Positions 48,223 to 55,623 of a stretch of 64,000 nt of DNA are shown here, one piece after another; the first letter of the stretch is position 1, and every line of letters starts with the position of its first letter. The notes below the pieces were generated by a model. The model searched no databases and had not been told where the DNA came from. It saw nothing but the letters and a program-made list of their open reading frames with translations. The position numbers and the translations under genes were made by a program. This stretch comes from Bacteroidia bacterium (GTDB lineage: Bacteria; Bacteroidota; Bacteroidia; Bacteroidales; Prolixibacteraceae): positions 34,618 through 98,617 of the forward strand of contig JAPLDT010000045.1 in NCBI GenBank assembly GCA_026391315.1, written 5' to 3'.

Positions 48223-49683
48223 ATGGCCGAAAGATTAAGTTTATCCGAGCTAAACGGGACAGTAAAAAAAGTATTGGCAGCCAATTTTACGGCGCCGGTC
48301 TGGGTGATTGGAGAGATCTCTGAGATCAATATCCATTCGAATGGCCATTGCTACCTCACGCTGATCGAGAAGGGCGAATCGGAAGACCGGATCGTTGCCC
48401 AGGCGCGTGCCACCATCTGGTCCTATACCTTCAGAATGCTTCGGCCTTTTTTCGAGACAATGACCGGACAACAACTGACAGATGGCATCAAGGTTTTGTT
48501 GCAGGTTTCTGTGGAGTTTCATGAAATGTACGGTTTCTCGCTCAATGTCAGGAACATAGATCCGACCTATACGCTGGGTGATCAAGCTCTGAAACGTAGG
48601 GAGATCATCCGGCGCCTGACTGATGAAGGGGTTCTCACAATGAACAAAGAGCTGGAATTACCGCTGGTTCCACAGAAAATTGCCATAATCTCATCTCCCT
48701 CGGCAGCCGGATACGAAGATTTCATGGAACAACTGGCAAACAATGGCAATGGATACAAGTTTTACACGAAGCTTTTTCCTGCCGTGATGCAGGGAAATCA
48801 GGCCGAACAATCCATTGTTGAGGCGCTGGACCGGATCTATCCTTACGAGGATTTCTTTGATGTAGTGGTGATAATCAGGGGGGGAGGATCGCAAGTCGAC
48901 CTGAGTTGCTTCGACAACTACAATATTGCCTACCACATTACGCAGTTTCCGTTGCCTGTGCTCACCGGGATCGGGCATGAGAAAGATGATTCTATTGCCG
49001 ATCTGGTGGCCCATACCAGACTGAAAACGCCTACAGCTGTGGCTGAGTTTATTCTGGATGGGGTGATTGCCTTTGAGGAGAGGATCAACCTGGTGCAACA
49101 GGAGACCATCTCCCTTGTCGAAAACAGGATGGAGGAGGAGAAGAGCCTGCTTGAAGATCTGACGGGGGAACTCTCGCAGTTGGTGAGGGATCAGTTGGGA
49201 AACAAGAAAAGGGAACTGATGCAGCGAACCTGGAGATTTCAGCAGGAGATAAAATTGACCCTGCAGAACAGCGAACACCAGTTGGGGAAAAAACTGCAGA
49301 GAGCGGGTTTCCTGGTAGACCGTATATTCTATATGCACCGGCAAAAACTGGAGAAAGCCCGTAATATGGTGGATATCACAATTCCCGCAAGCCTTCTGGG
49401 TAAAAGGGAGCAGTTGGATCATTACCTCGAAAAATTCAGACACTTGTCAGCGAAAAGGATAGGCAATGAGAAACACAGAATTGAACTGGCCGGTCAAAAG
49501 GCGATGCTAACAGATCCATCTAATATTCTGAAGAAGGGATATTCAATAACCACCGTCCGCGGTAAATTGGTGAAGGATATTGCCTTGCTAAAAAATGATG
49601 AGGTAATGAATACCCGTTTTTCTAATGGGGCTGTTTTGAGTAAAATTATAGAAATTAAACAATCAGATAAAAATGACAATTAA
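48223..49683 (+). CDS. xseA: Exodeoxyribonuclease VII large subunit
   Basis: 486 residues: an N-terminal OB-fold (KVLAANFTAPVWVIGEISE, HCYLTLIEK) and the catalytic domain with PSAAGYEDF, VVIIRGGGSQVDLSCFDNY, TGIGHEKDDSIADLVAHTRLKTPTAVAEF, the conserved XseA block. The C-terminal third is a long coiled coil (about 290-460) that binds the small subunits. The complex degrades single-stranded DNA in both directions. Start ATG at 48223. The xseB gene overlaps its last 11 bases, so the two are translationally coupled. Slightly longer than the 400-460 residues typical of enterobacterial XseA. Confidence 0.97.
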   Translation: MAERLSLSELNGTVKKVLAANFTAPVWVIGEISEINIHSNGHCYLTLIEKGESEDRIVAQARATIWSYTFRMLRPFFETMTGQQLTDGIKVLLQVSVEFHEMYGFSLNVRNIDPTYTLGDQALKRREIIRRLTDEGVLTMNKELELPLVPQKIAIISSPSAAGYEDFMEQLANNGNGYKFYTKLFPAVMQGNQAEQSIVEALDRIYPYEDFFDVVVIIRGGGSQVDLSCFDNYNIAYHITQFPLPVLTGIGHEKDDSIADLVAHTRLKTPTAVAEFILDGVIAFEERINLVQQETISLVENRMEEEKSLLEDLTGELSQLVRDQLGNKKRELMQRTWRFQQEIKLTLQNSEHQLGKKLQRAGFLVDRIFYMHRQKLEKARNMVDITIPASLLGKREQLDHYLEKFRHLSAKRIGNEKHRIELAGQKAMLTDPSNILKKGYSITTVRGKLVKDIALLKNDEVMNTRFSNGAVLSKIIEIKQSDKNDN

Positions 49684-49879
49684 AAAGGGATTATCCTACA
49701 AAGAAGCTATCGGTGAAATTGAAGAGATTTTGCAACAAATCGAAAACGATGAACCGGATGTAGATCAGTTGTCTGAAAAGGTAAAGAGGCTATCTGTTCT
49801 TGTTGCCTGGTGTCGCGAAAAGCTACATCAAACGGAGGAGGAGATAGAAAAGATATTGAAAGAGATAAAAAAAAGCTAG
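49673..49879 (+). CDS. xseB: Exodeoxyribonuclease VII small subunit
   Basis: 68 residues, the usual size of XseB. The segment LSYKEAIGEIEEILQQIENDEPDVDQLSEKV forms the family's helical hairpin, followed by ARC-like WCREKLHQTEEEIEKIL. Several small subunits bind each large subunit and are needed for nuclease activity. The start lies inside the end of xseA, in another frame. Confidence 0.95.
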   Translation: MTIKKGLSYKEAIGEIEEILQQIENDEPDVDQLSEKVKRLSVLVAWCREKLHQTEEEIEKILKEIKKS

Positions 49880-50080
49880 CATTTCTGGAAGTATTGCCAA
49901 TGTTATTTTTGCTAACCATCAGATGAATAGGATTTTGCTAATGGATGGATATCTTTTTCTTATAGTTATTTTTTTTTATAGTTTTTGACTGAATATTCAA
50001 AAAATCTGGCTATCATTGTAGCAAGTAAAATCTCCCTTTGGTTTTATTAGACAACGAGTTAGTAAATAAACTATAACAAA

Positions 50081-50614
50081 ATGGCAATTTCAAAAATTGA
50101 TTTTACATTTGAAAATTTGCATTTCTCCTGCAAGGGAGATAATGCCTGGGTTGAGAAACAGTTGAACAACGTTCTCAGCCGGATTCCATCACTTCTTGCT
50201 GTTCACAAAAAGGGAGAACCCATTGTGGAAGATGTAATTGAAGTGAACCCTGAGGATGAAAGGGAAGAGGTAATAGCCACTGGTGCTACACCCCCGGTTG
50301 CTAAAAGAGCTCCCAAAACCTCCCGGGAAAAGAAAGTTAAAGTGGTTAAAGTACCCAAGGTTAAAGTACCCAAGGTGAAGGTGGTTAAGGGGAAAGCGGT
50401 TAAAGAACCAAAAATCAAGTCCGCTAAGGTTCCGAAAGTAGCTAAAATGCCAAAAATCAAGATAATAAAAGAACCAAAGGCACCAAAAGTGGTCAAAGAA
50501 AAATCTTCGGGTGAGTCGGCTTTGCACTTGGAGGGAGATGCTCCAAAGCGTGGCAGGAAACCAAAAGTCGGAGGTAAAGTAATTGCCAAACCCAAAAAAG
50601 AAAAAAAAAAATAG
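50081..50614 (+). CDS. Lys/Pro/Val-rich protein of unknown function, N-terminal part ending at an A11 run
   Basis: 177 residues. Residues 1-45 look like a small folded domain (SKIDFTFENLHFSCKGDN, then a helix NNVLSRIPSLLAVH). Residues about 75-165 are a low-complexity basic stretch built from K-V-P-K-V-K and K-x-P-K-units, resembling histone-H1-like or nucleic-acid-binding tails. The frame ends in EKKK-stop at a run of eleven A (50601-50611). A -1 shift there continues for 99 more residues (50611-50910), so the intended protein is probably about 275 residues. Not recognised as a known family. Single gene after xseAB, 201 bases downstream. Confidence 0.7.
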   Translation: MAISKIDFTFENLHFSCKGDNAWVEKQLNNVLSRIPSLLAVHKKGEPIVEDVIEVNPEDEREEVIATGATPPVAKRAPKTSREKKVKVVKVPKVKVPKVKVVKGKAVKEPKIKSAKVPKVAKMPKIKIIKEPKAPKVVKEKSSGESALHLEGDAPKRGRKPKVGGKVIAKPKKEKKK

Positions 50615-50910
50615 AAGGAAATAAACCTGTTGTTGAACAGATCGATTCCCCTCTATCACAATTTATTGGTGACAAGAAAGCCACCACCAATCAGGTACGG
50701 AAATTCTTGGCTACAGCGGTATTTCTATCCAGAAGTAACAAAGTCTCAAAGCTATCTACCTCAATGATCTCCAGGGCACTAAAATCCTATGGAATTGAGA
50801 AGCTCCAGAATGCAAGCGATTGTCTCAACAAAAATGAGAAGAAAGGCTATTGCATCAAAGATGGCAAAGAGTTCATTATCACTGAAAACGGCTATCTATC
50901 CATAGAATAG
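50611..50910 (+). CDS. Continuation of the Lys/Pro-rich protein in the -1 frame
   Basis: The frame that begins IEGNKPVVEQID directly after the A11 run is open for 99 codons and includes FLATAVFLSRSNKVSKLSTS, MISRALKSYGIEKL and KDGKEFIITENGYLSIE, a compact domain with a helical part and a C-terminal beta hairpin. It has no good start of its own (only a TTG at 50707). Reading it requires a -1 slip on the A11 run or one more A in the template. A weak hairpin (CTGTT/AACAG) lies about 17 bases downstream of the run. The stop is 6 bases from the convergent TonB receptor gene. Confidence 0.65.
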   Translation: MEGNKPVVEQIDSPLSQFIGDKKATTNQVRKFLATAVFLSRSNKVSKLSTSMISRALKSYGIEKLQNASDCLNKNEKKGYCIKDGKEFIITENGYLSIE

Positions 50911-50916
50911 CCTGTT

Positions 50917-53376
50917 TTAAAACTCAATAGACATTCCAAGAAGATAGCTAATTCCTGCCTGCGGGAAATAGCCGTCTTCTTTTTGTCTGGTACCCCCTGA
51001 ATAATAGGAGTATACCCAACCATTAGACTCGTATTTCTCGTTAAAAATATTGTTGAGCGAAGCGAAGAAACTCCATTTTTTAGCAAATTTCTGAGAGATC
51101 GTGGTTTCAATCCTTAAATTATTCACGAAGTAAGGATTCAGGGAACGGTCGGTATTGGAGGTGTTGTCGAGGTATTGCCGGCTAACATAGAGGGATTGGA
51201 AATTAATTTCTATCATTTTTGAAGGGGTCCATTCCAGGTTACTGCCTGCAGTAAATGATGGTGAAAAGGCGATATCAGTATTGCCCAGATCATGGGTGAT
51301 CTGTGCTCCCCAGTGGTCCCAATCATCGACGTACTCCACAAATCCGATAATTTTATTGCGGCTCAGGGTAGCATGATGTTCCCATTTCAGATTCTTCAAA
51401 AGTTGAAGTTTGCCGGTATATTCTATTCCCATTCTGGAGCTTTTTGGAACATTGGTCATGATGGCTGCACCCACATCGTTGATTCTTCCTGTCAGAATCA
51501 ACTGATCACGATATTTCATACTGTAAAGATTGATACCATAGCTGTATTTCCCGATTCCGCCTTTGTACCCAAGTTCAAAATCGTTCAATTTCTCTTGTGT
51601 TGGGGCTGGTTTGGATGGGTCAGCATCGGTATAATTGCTTCTGTTGGGTTCTCTGTGTGCGTTGCCAAAGGAGAAATAGATGCTTTGATGATCGTTAAAC
51701 GAATAAAAGGCGCCTACTTTTGGGTTCAGAAAGTCAAACAAATGAGTCTGGTTCAAATTTCTCAAACCATCATCAACCCCGTCAATCCGGTAATTGATGT
51801 GACGATACTGGACATCTGCATAGATGGATAGTTTTTCGGTTAACTGATAATTTAACTTGGCAAAAATGTTAAAGTCCTTTTTTATCCCTTTAGACCTGTA
51901 CCATTCATGGTTGATTGGCAAGGCTCCGTAATATTGCGCCCAGATTACATTGCCGAAGCTGTCTCCATTATAGTTATTCCAGGCTGAGCCTACAATCAAT
52001 TCTGTTTTATTCTCTTTGTAACTCACAGAACCCACCGCACCATAGAAGTCATTGTCGAGCCACTTTCTGCGAATCAGGTCTGTCTTATCGATGGTGGAAC
52101 CACCAGCTGTGATCGGGCTCATTAGATATGCGGAAAGATCCTGGTCCTGTTTGTACTCTTCATAATATCCTCGTCCGTAAGTATAATGGAGGGAAAAATT
52201 GGCGCTGAACCTGTTGTCGAACTGGTGTGTATAATGCAACTGGTAGTGATCTTGCTGGTAATTGTCTGTCTCGTTGTCGTAAAAGGAGACCTCTCCATTC
52301 TTGCCGTTGATGATACCCGCTGGATTATAGGTACGGTTGGTCTCCAACATTGTGGAAGGAATGCCGTACCAGGCCTGGTATGTTTTTTCTTTGCCAGAGA
52401 ACAATATCGCTTTCAACATCGATTTTTTGGTGAAGTATCCTCCCGAAAGGTAAAAGGAGTGAAGATCACTGGAGGCCCTGTCGATAAAGCCATCCGAGTT
52501 AATTTTTGAAAGTCGTGCCTCTACGATAAATTTGCCGTCGATCAGACCGGAACCTACCGTGACAGTATTTTTCAGGGTTCCGAAGCTTCCGGCAGAGCTG
52601 CTCCAACCGGCATAGCTTTGACGGTTCAGGTCGTTGGTCTGCATGTTGATGGTGCCACCAAAAGCTCCTGCACCGTTGGTAGAACTCCCCACACCGCGCT
52701 GTATTTGAATATTACCGGTTGATGATGCGAAGTCGGGCAGATCGACAAAATAGACCCCGTGCGATTCTGCATCGTTGAAAGGAATCCCGTTGACTGTCAC
52801 GTTGATACGGTTGGCATCGCTACCGCGGATTCTGAAATTGGTATAGCCAATTCCTGTTCCCGCATCTGAAGTGGCGACAAGAGAGGGAGTCAAATTTAAA
52901 AGATAGGGAAGATCCTGACCGGTCTGCTTTTCTGTCCGGTTGCTTACCTCCAGGTTGGTAAAGGCCACGGGTGTTCGGTTCCCGGCCCTGGTGGCTGAGA
53001 CAATGACATCTTCGGTCAAAACATCTGCTGTCTGAAGTGTAACTGTAACACTCGTCTTGCCTTGATTTAGCACAATTTTGGATTTGTAGGAATGGTAACC
53101 GACGTAGGAGACGATCAAAGAACATTCATTTGCGGAAATGCCTTCGAAATGAAACACTCCCTGTGAATCGGTAGCGCTGATTTTGGAGGTGTTCTCCAGC
53201 TGGACAGTAGCTCCCGGAAGTGTTTCGCCTTCAACATTCACTACTTTTCCATACAAACTGTGCTGCGCAGAAAGCTGTCCGAAGGAAAATGCAAAAAGAA
53301 GGGACAGAATTAACTGAGGTAACCAGGAGCCTCTTTGTATTTTGAAAGATTGCCTGTTTGAAATAATCGTTTTCAT
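50917..53376 (-). CDS. TonB-dependent receptor, predicted thiamin (or precursor) transporter
   Basis: 819 residues. Signal peptide (LILSLLFAFSFGQLSAQ), a carboxypeptidase-regulatory-like domain (about 38-112, GETLPGATVQLENTSKIS), a plug with TNFRIRGSDANRINVTVNGIP and QRGVGSSTNGAGAFGG, then a 22-strand-type barrel ending in SYLLGMSIEF. A TPP riboswitch lies in its leader, so expression should fall when thiamin pyrophosphate is plentiful; related TPP-controlled receptors in Bacteroidota are assigned to thiamin uptake. No inner-membrane partner (PnuT-like) or thiamin kinase gene is adjacent. Import needs TonB-ExbBD, not encoded in the window. Confidence 0.92.
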   Translation of the reverse strand: MKTIISNRQSFKIQRGSWLPQLILSLLFAFSFGQLSAQHSLYGKVVNVEGETLPGATVQLENTSKISATDSQGVFHFEGISANECSLIVSYVGYHSYKSKIVLNQGKTSVTVTLQTADVLTEDVIVSATRAGNRTPVAFTNLEVSNRTEKQTGQDLPYLLNLTPSLVATSDAGTGIGYTNFRIRGSDANRINVTVNGIPFNDAESHGVYFVDLPDFASSTGNIQIQRGVGSSTNGAGAFGGTINMQTNDLNRQSYAGWSSSAGSFGTLKNTVTVGSGLIDGKFIVEARLSKINSDGFIDRASSDLHSFYLSGGYFTKKSMLKAILFSGKEKTYQAWYGIPSTMLETNRTYNPAGIINGKNGEVSFYDNETDNYQQDHYQLHYTHQFDNRFSANFSLHYTYGRGYYEEYKQDQDLSAYLMSPITAGGSTIDKTDLIRRKWLDNDFYGAVGSVSYKENKTELIVGSAWNNYNGDSFGNVIWAQYYGALPINHEWYRSKGIKKDFNIFAKLNYQLTEKLSIYADVQYRHINYRIDGVDDGLRNLNQTHLFDFLNPKVGAFYSFNDHQSIYFSFGNAHREPNRSNYTDADPSKPAPTQEKLNDFELGYKGGIGKYSYGINLYSMKYRDQLILTGRINDVGAAIMTNVPKSSRMGIEYTGKLQLLKNLKWEHHATLSRNKIIGFVEYVDDWDHWGAQITHDLGNTDIAFSPSFTAGSNLEWTPSKMIEINFQSLYVSRQYLDNTSNTDRSLNPYFVNNLRIETTISQKFAKKWSFFASLNNIFNEKYESNGWVYSYYSGGTRQKEDGYFPQAGISYLLGMSIEF

Positions 53377-53457
53377 TGCGTTCTAATTAAGTGAATAACA
53401 AAACCTTAGGAGGCAATGAAACATGTTCAGACGGAGATACTATGAAAAGAAATTTCA

Positions 53458-53540
53458 ATTTCCCTTTCCGGCATTACCCGGACAGGTTCTATGGGTTTGA
53501 TCTCAGCCTGTATGTTTAAGGCACCCCTAATTCTGGGTCA
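53458..53540 (-). ncRNA. TPP riboswitch (THI element)
   Basis: On the minus strand the conserved blocks occur in order and with correct spacing: GGGGTGCC, GGCTGAGA, ACCC, GAACCTG, GGGTAATGCC and GGGA. This is the thiamin pyrophosphate aptamer core including the CUGAGA pyrimidine-binding loop. It lies about 80 bases before the ATG of the TonB receptor. The leader after it has an AAATTTC-type palindrome but no strong terminator, so control of translation initiation is more likely than attenuation. Confidence 0.94.
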
Positions 53541-53608
53541 AAGGTAGAAAAAAATATGATGATCGTTAAATTTGTTTAAAAAGTTTGAAAAGTTTGAAGG
53601 GTCGCTGT

Positions 53609-53675
53609 TCCCTGAGCGTAGTCGAAGGAACCACAAATTCGTTTGAGAATCTGGTCCCTGAGCGAAGCCGAAGGG
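53609..53675 (+). repeat. GAGCGAAG-type dispersed repeat, copy 1
   Basis: Two units, TCCCTGAGCGTAGTCGAAGG and TCCCTGAGCGAAGCCGAAGG, separated by CCACAAATTCGTTTGAGAAT-type sequence. The whole is the reverse complement, with few changes, of 58645-58728. Widely scattered intergenic repeat type; no gene. Confidence 0.8.
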
Positions 53676-53883
53676 TGCTGAAAGGAGGTGAGAGGGTAAG
53701 AAAATGAGACAATGAGACTGATTTCGGAGAAAGGTCCAAGAGTGCTGGGGTAGATGAATAAAATTAAAACGATGGGATTGAGCGCAAAGGCTTTAAACTT
53801 GTAGAGTGATACAAGGATTATATCAGTTATTGTGCTAAGTGGTTGTAGTACAATTAGAAATGGAGTGTTATTTTACCTGCCTA

Positions 53884-54207
53884 TTATTTTTCGATGATGT
53901 AGGCCTTATGTTTTTGAAATTTGTCAACCTGTGATTTGAAGGAGGGTAAAAAAGTAACAAGTTCTTCAATTTTACTTGTTTGGCAATTCAAAACAACAAT
54001 GGTCAAAGGATAATGGTCGAAATTTTGTTGAAACAATAAGTTCTTATCAATGGTAAGCAGTATGTCAAAATTATTCTCAACACAGAAAGTCATTAGCTTT
54101 CCGTTTTTTATCCCACTCAAGTTCAATTCACTGACTGTCAGAACTTCAAATTCTTCCAAATGCTTTTTCAGGCGTTTGGTGACACATTCATCAAGCAAAA
54201 TTTTCAT
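53884..54207 (-). CDS. DUF5615 PIN-like protein, probable toxin
   Basis: 107 residues. Opens with MKILLDECVTKRLKKHLEE, where the Asp-Glu are the first acidic residues of a PIN-like nuclease site; a later FDILLTIDKNLLFQQN carries another conserved Asp. This is the DUF5615 family, which is usually encoded just after a DUF433 gene, as here, with a 17-base overlap. By family context the pair is a toxin-antitoxin module of the VapBC kind: this protein the RNase toxin, the partner its antitoxin. Activity is inferred. Confidence 0.85.
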   Translation of the reverse strand: MKILLDECVTKRLKKHLEEFEVLTVSELNLSGIKNGKLMTFCVENNFDILLTIDKNLLFQQNFDHYPLTIVVLNCQTSKIEELVTFLPSFKSQVDKFQKHKAYIIEK

Positions 54208-54457
54208 TTAGGATGTTTGATGAAGTTTCGATCAATTTTTTAGACATTTCAAGAACTTTCACAACCTGATCTTTGCTCACGCCTTCAAAGTCTTCAAGAA
54301 AGAGCTCAATTGAATCGCCTGTTTCCAAATAGTCGAAAAGATTTTTAATAGGAACTCTTGTCCCATAGAACACAGGTGTTCCACCTAAAATTTCCGGATC
54401 GATATTAATTATTCTTCCTTCCATGGCTGAACGGATTATTGTCTCAAATTTAAACAA
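54191..54457 (-). CDS. DUF433 protein, probable antitoxin
   Basis: 88 residues from ATG 54457, or 77 from ATG 54424; the shorter form begins MEGRIINIDPEILGGTPVFYG, closer to the family start, but the choice is open. DUF433 proteins carry an HTH-like fold and are paired with PIN-like DUF5615 proteins; GTPVFYGTRVPIKNLFDYLE is the signature segment. It overlaps the toxin gene by 17 bases, so the two are translationally coupled. Likely neutralises the toxin and represses the operon. Located between a dispersed repeat and an orphan nuclease gene. Confidence 0.87.
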   Translation of the reverse strand: MFKFETIIRSAMEGRIINIDPEILGGTPVFYGTRVPIKNLFDYLETGDSIELFLEDFEGVSKDQVVKVLEMSKKLIETSSNILNENFA

Positions 54458-54540
54458 TTTTGGCGAACCGGAAGGTAATTTCTTTGGGTAATGGTAAGCA
54501 TTTATCTAGTGAACGTCGGCTCCCTTATTTTTTCAATTCA

Positions 54541-55518
54541 TTAGCTCCAATATCGTTTTTCCAAATACTCAATTGCTGTCGTTGCATTTGAAATTTGTCT
54601 TGCTGGGGTTAAAAAATCTTTTGGGTCTATCACCCTGTATTTGTCTGATGATTTTAGAAGGTTTGTCCAAGTTTCATGAAGTGTAGCACCTTGTAGAATC
54701 CCTCTAGAAGGATTTTCAAGTATTAGTTCCTTATTGTCAGAAGGTATTAAATGCAAATGGACATAGTCAGTTGCTCCGAAATCTTTTGCTTTTGTCATTT
54801 CGTGAGCAAGGAGTGTTTGTCTTAATAATTGATAAAAAGGTTCGTAAAAAACTCCTTCAATGAACTTGTCGTCAAGTTTCAATATTTTAATCGGGCAATC
54901 TTCTTTTTTTAATAAATGCATATAGGTTTCCTTACGTCTTTCGCCTCCCTCTTCAATAAGTTTTGATTGTTTACCTCTGTATTCCTCAACATATTTCCAC
55001 TCAATAAAAAACAGCTTTCTTGAGCAGTCTTGCATCTCCGCAAGCATTACTGCATCCACAGAAGTTGAATGAGCTCCTCGAGAATGCCTTCTCTCCTTTA
55101 AATAGTTTTCTTTGCCGATTACTTCAAGCGAAACATAACCGTGGTCAAAATTGTCGTTGTCTAATTGCAATGCTATTTTCACATTATTATCAACACCTTT
55201 AAGAATTGCTGTTGCAATGTCTTGTTGATGCCTAAAAAACAATAAGTGATTGATACAAGCTACTTGCGATGACAACATATGTCCAGATGGTTTGTTAATT
55301 CCTTTGGATCGAATTTCCCCAGTGTTCCAAAATGGGATATTGTTATCATTGAAATATTTTTCGGCCTCGGTTCTAACGGCTTCCATAAGGTTTAATTCTG
55401 GACGCATTAAAACAAACTCCCGCGGGATTTTGAAGAAGGCTCCTTGTCCGGGATCACCAATTAGTTTGTCCCGAAGACCAATGCATTTCTCTTTTTGTAT
55501 TTCGTAAAAGTTCATCAT
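54541..55518 (-). CDS. Restriction-endonuclease-like protein (PGN_0703-like), orphan
   Basis: 325 residues from the ATG at 55518; an in-frame ATG 26 codons upstream gives an unconvincing leader. The motif S-V-D-A-V-M-L (Asp155) followed by LFFIEWKYVEEY (Glu173, Lys175) is a PD-(D/E)xK nuclease site, and the arrangement recalls the PGN_0703 family of putative restriction endonucleases in Bacteroidota. No methyltransferase is next to it, so if it is a nuclease it may target modified or foreign DNA or act with a distant partner. It lies 83 bases upstream of the toxin-antitoxin pair on the same strand. Lower GC than the neighbouring metabolic genes suggests acquisition. Confidence 0.68.
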   Translation of the reverse strand: MMNFYEIQKEKCIGLRDKLIGDPGQGAFFKIPREFVLMRPELNLMEAVRTEAEKYFNDNNIPFWNTGEIRSKGINKPSGHMLSSQVACINHLLFFRHQQDIATAILKGVDNNVKIALQLDNDNFDHGYVSLEVIGKENYLKERRHSRGAHSTSVDAVMLAEMQDCSRKLFFIEWKYVEEYRGKQSKLIEEGGERRKETYMHLLKKEDCPIKILKLDDKFIEGVFYEPFYQLLRQTLLAHEMTKAKDFGATDYVHLHLIPSDNKELILENPSRGILQGATLHETWTNLLKSSDKYRVIDPKDFLTPARQISNATTAIEYLEKRYWS

Positions 55519-55623
55519 TTTAATTTGCAAAGAAAGTTTAAACGAATCGTTAATTGTGACGCCAATTATTTGCTTTCGGCGAATAGCTTTGAGCAAAAAA
55601 ATCTCATTTTGCTAACCGTTCAG

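Larger units (their letters stand above)
53377..53883. other. 507-base intergenic region with riboswitch and dispersed repeat
   Basis: From the TonB receptor start: about 80 bases of leader, the TPP riboswitch (53458-53540), its promoter zone, a GAGCGAAG-type repeat (53609-53675), then about 200 bases with no recognised feature before the DUF5615 stop. Confidence 0.6.

Noticed and set aside
47964..48329. Minus-strand open frame overlapping the start of xseA
   Set aside because: It runs antisense into xseA and is made mostly of intergenic DNA and the 91-nt leader; no family resemblance.
48691..49443. Long minus-strand open frame inside xseA
   Set aside because: Antisense shadow of a clear exonuclease VII subunit; no start context or homology.
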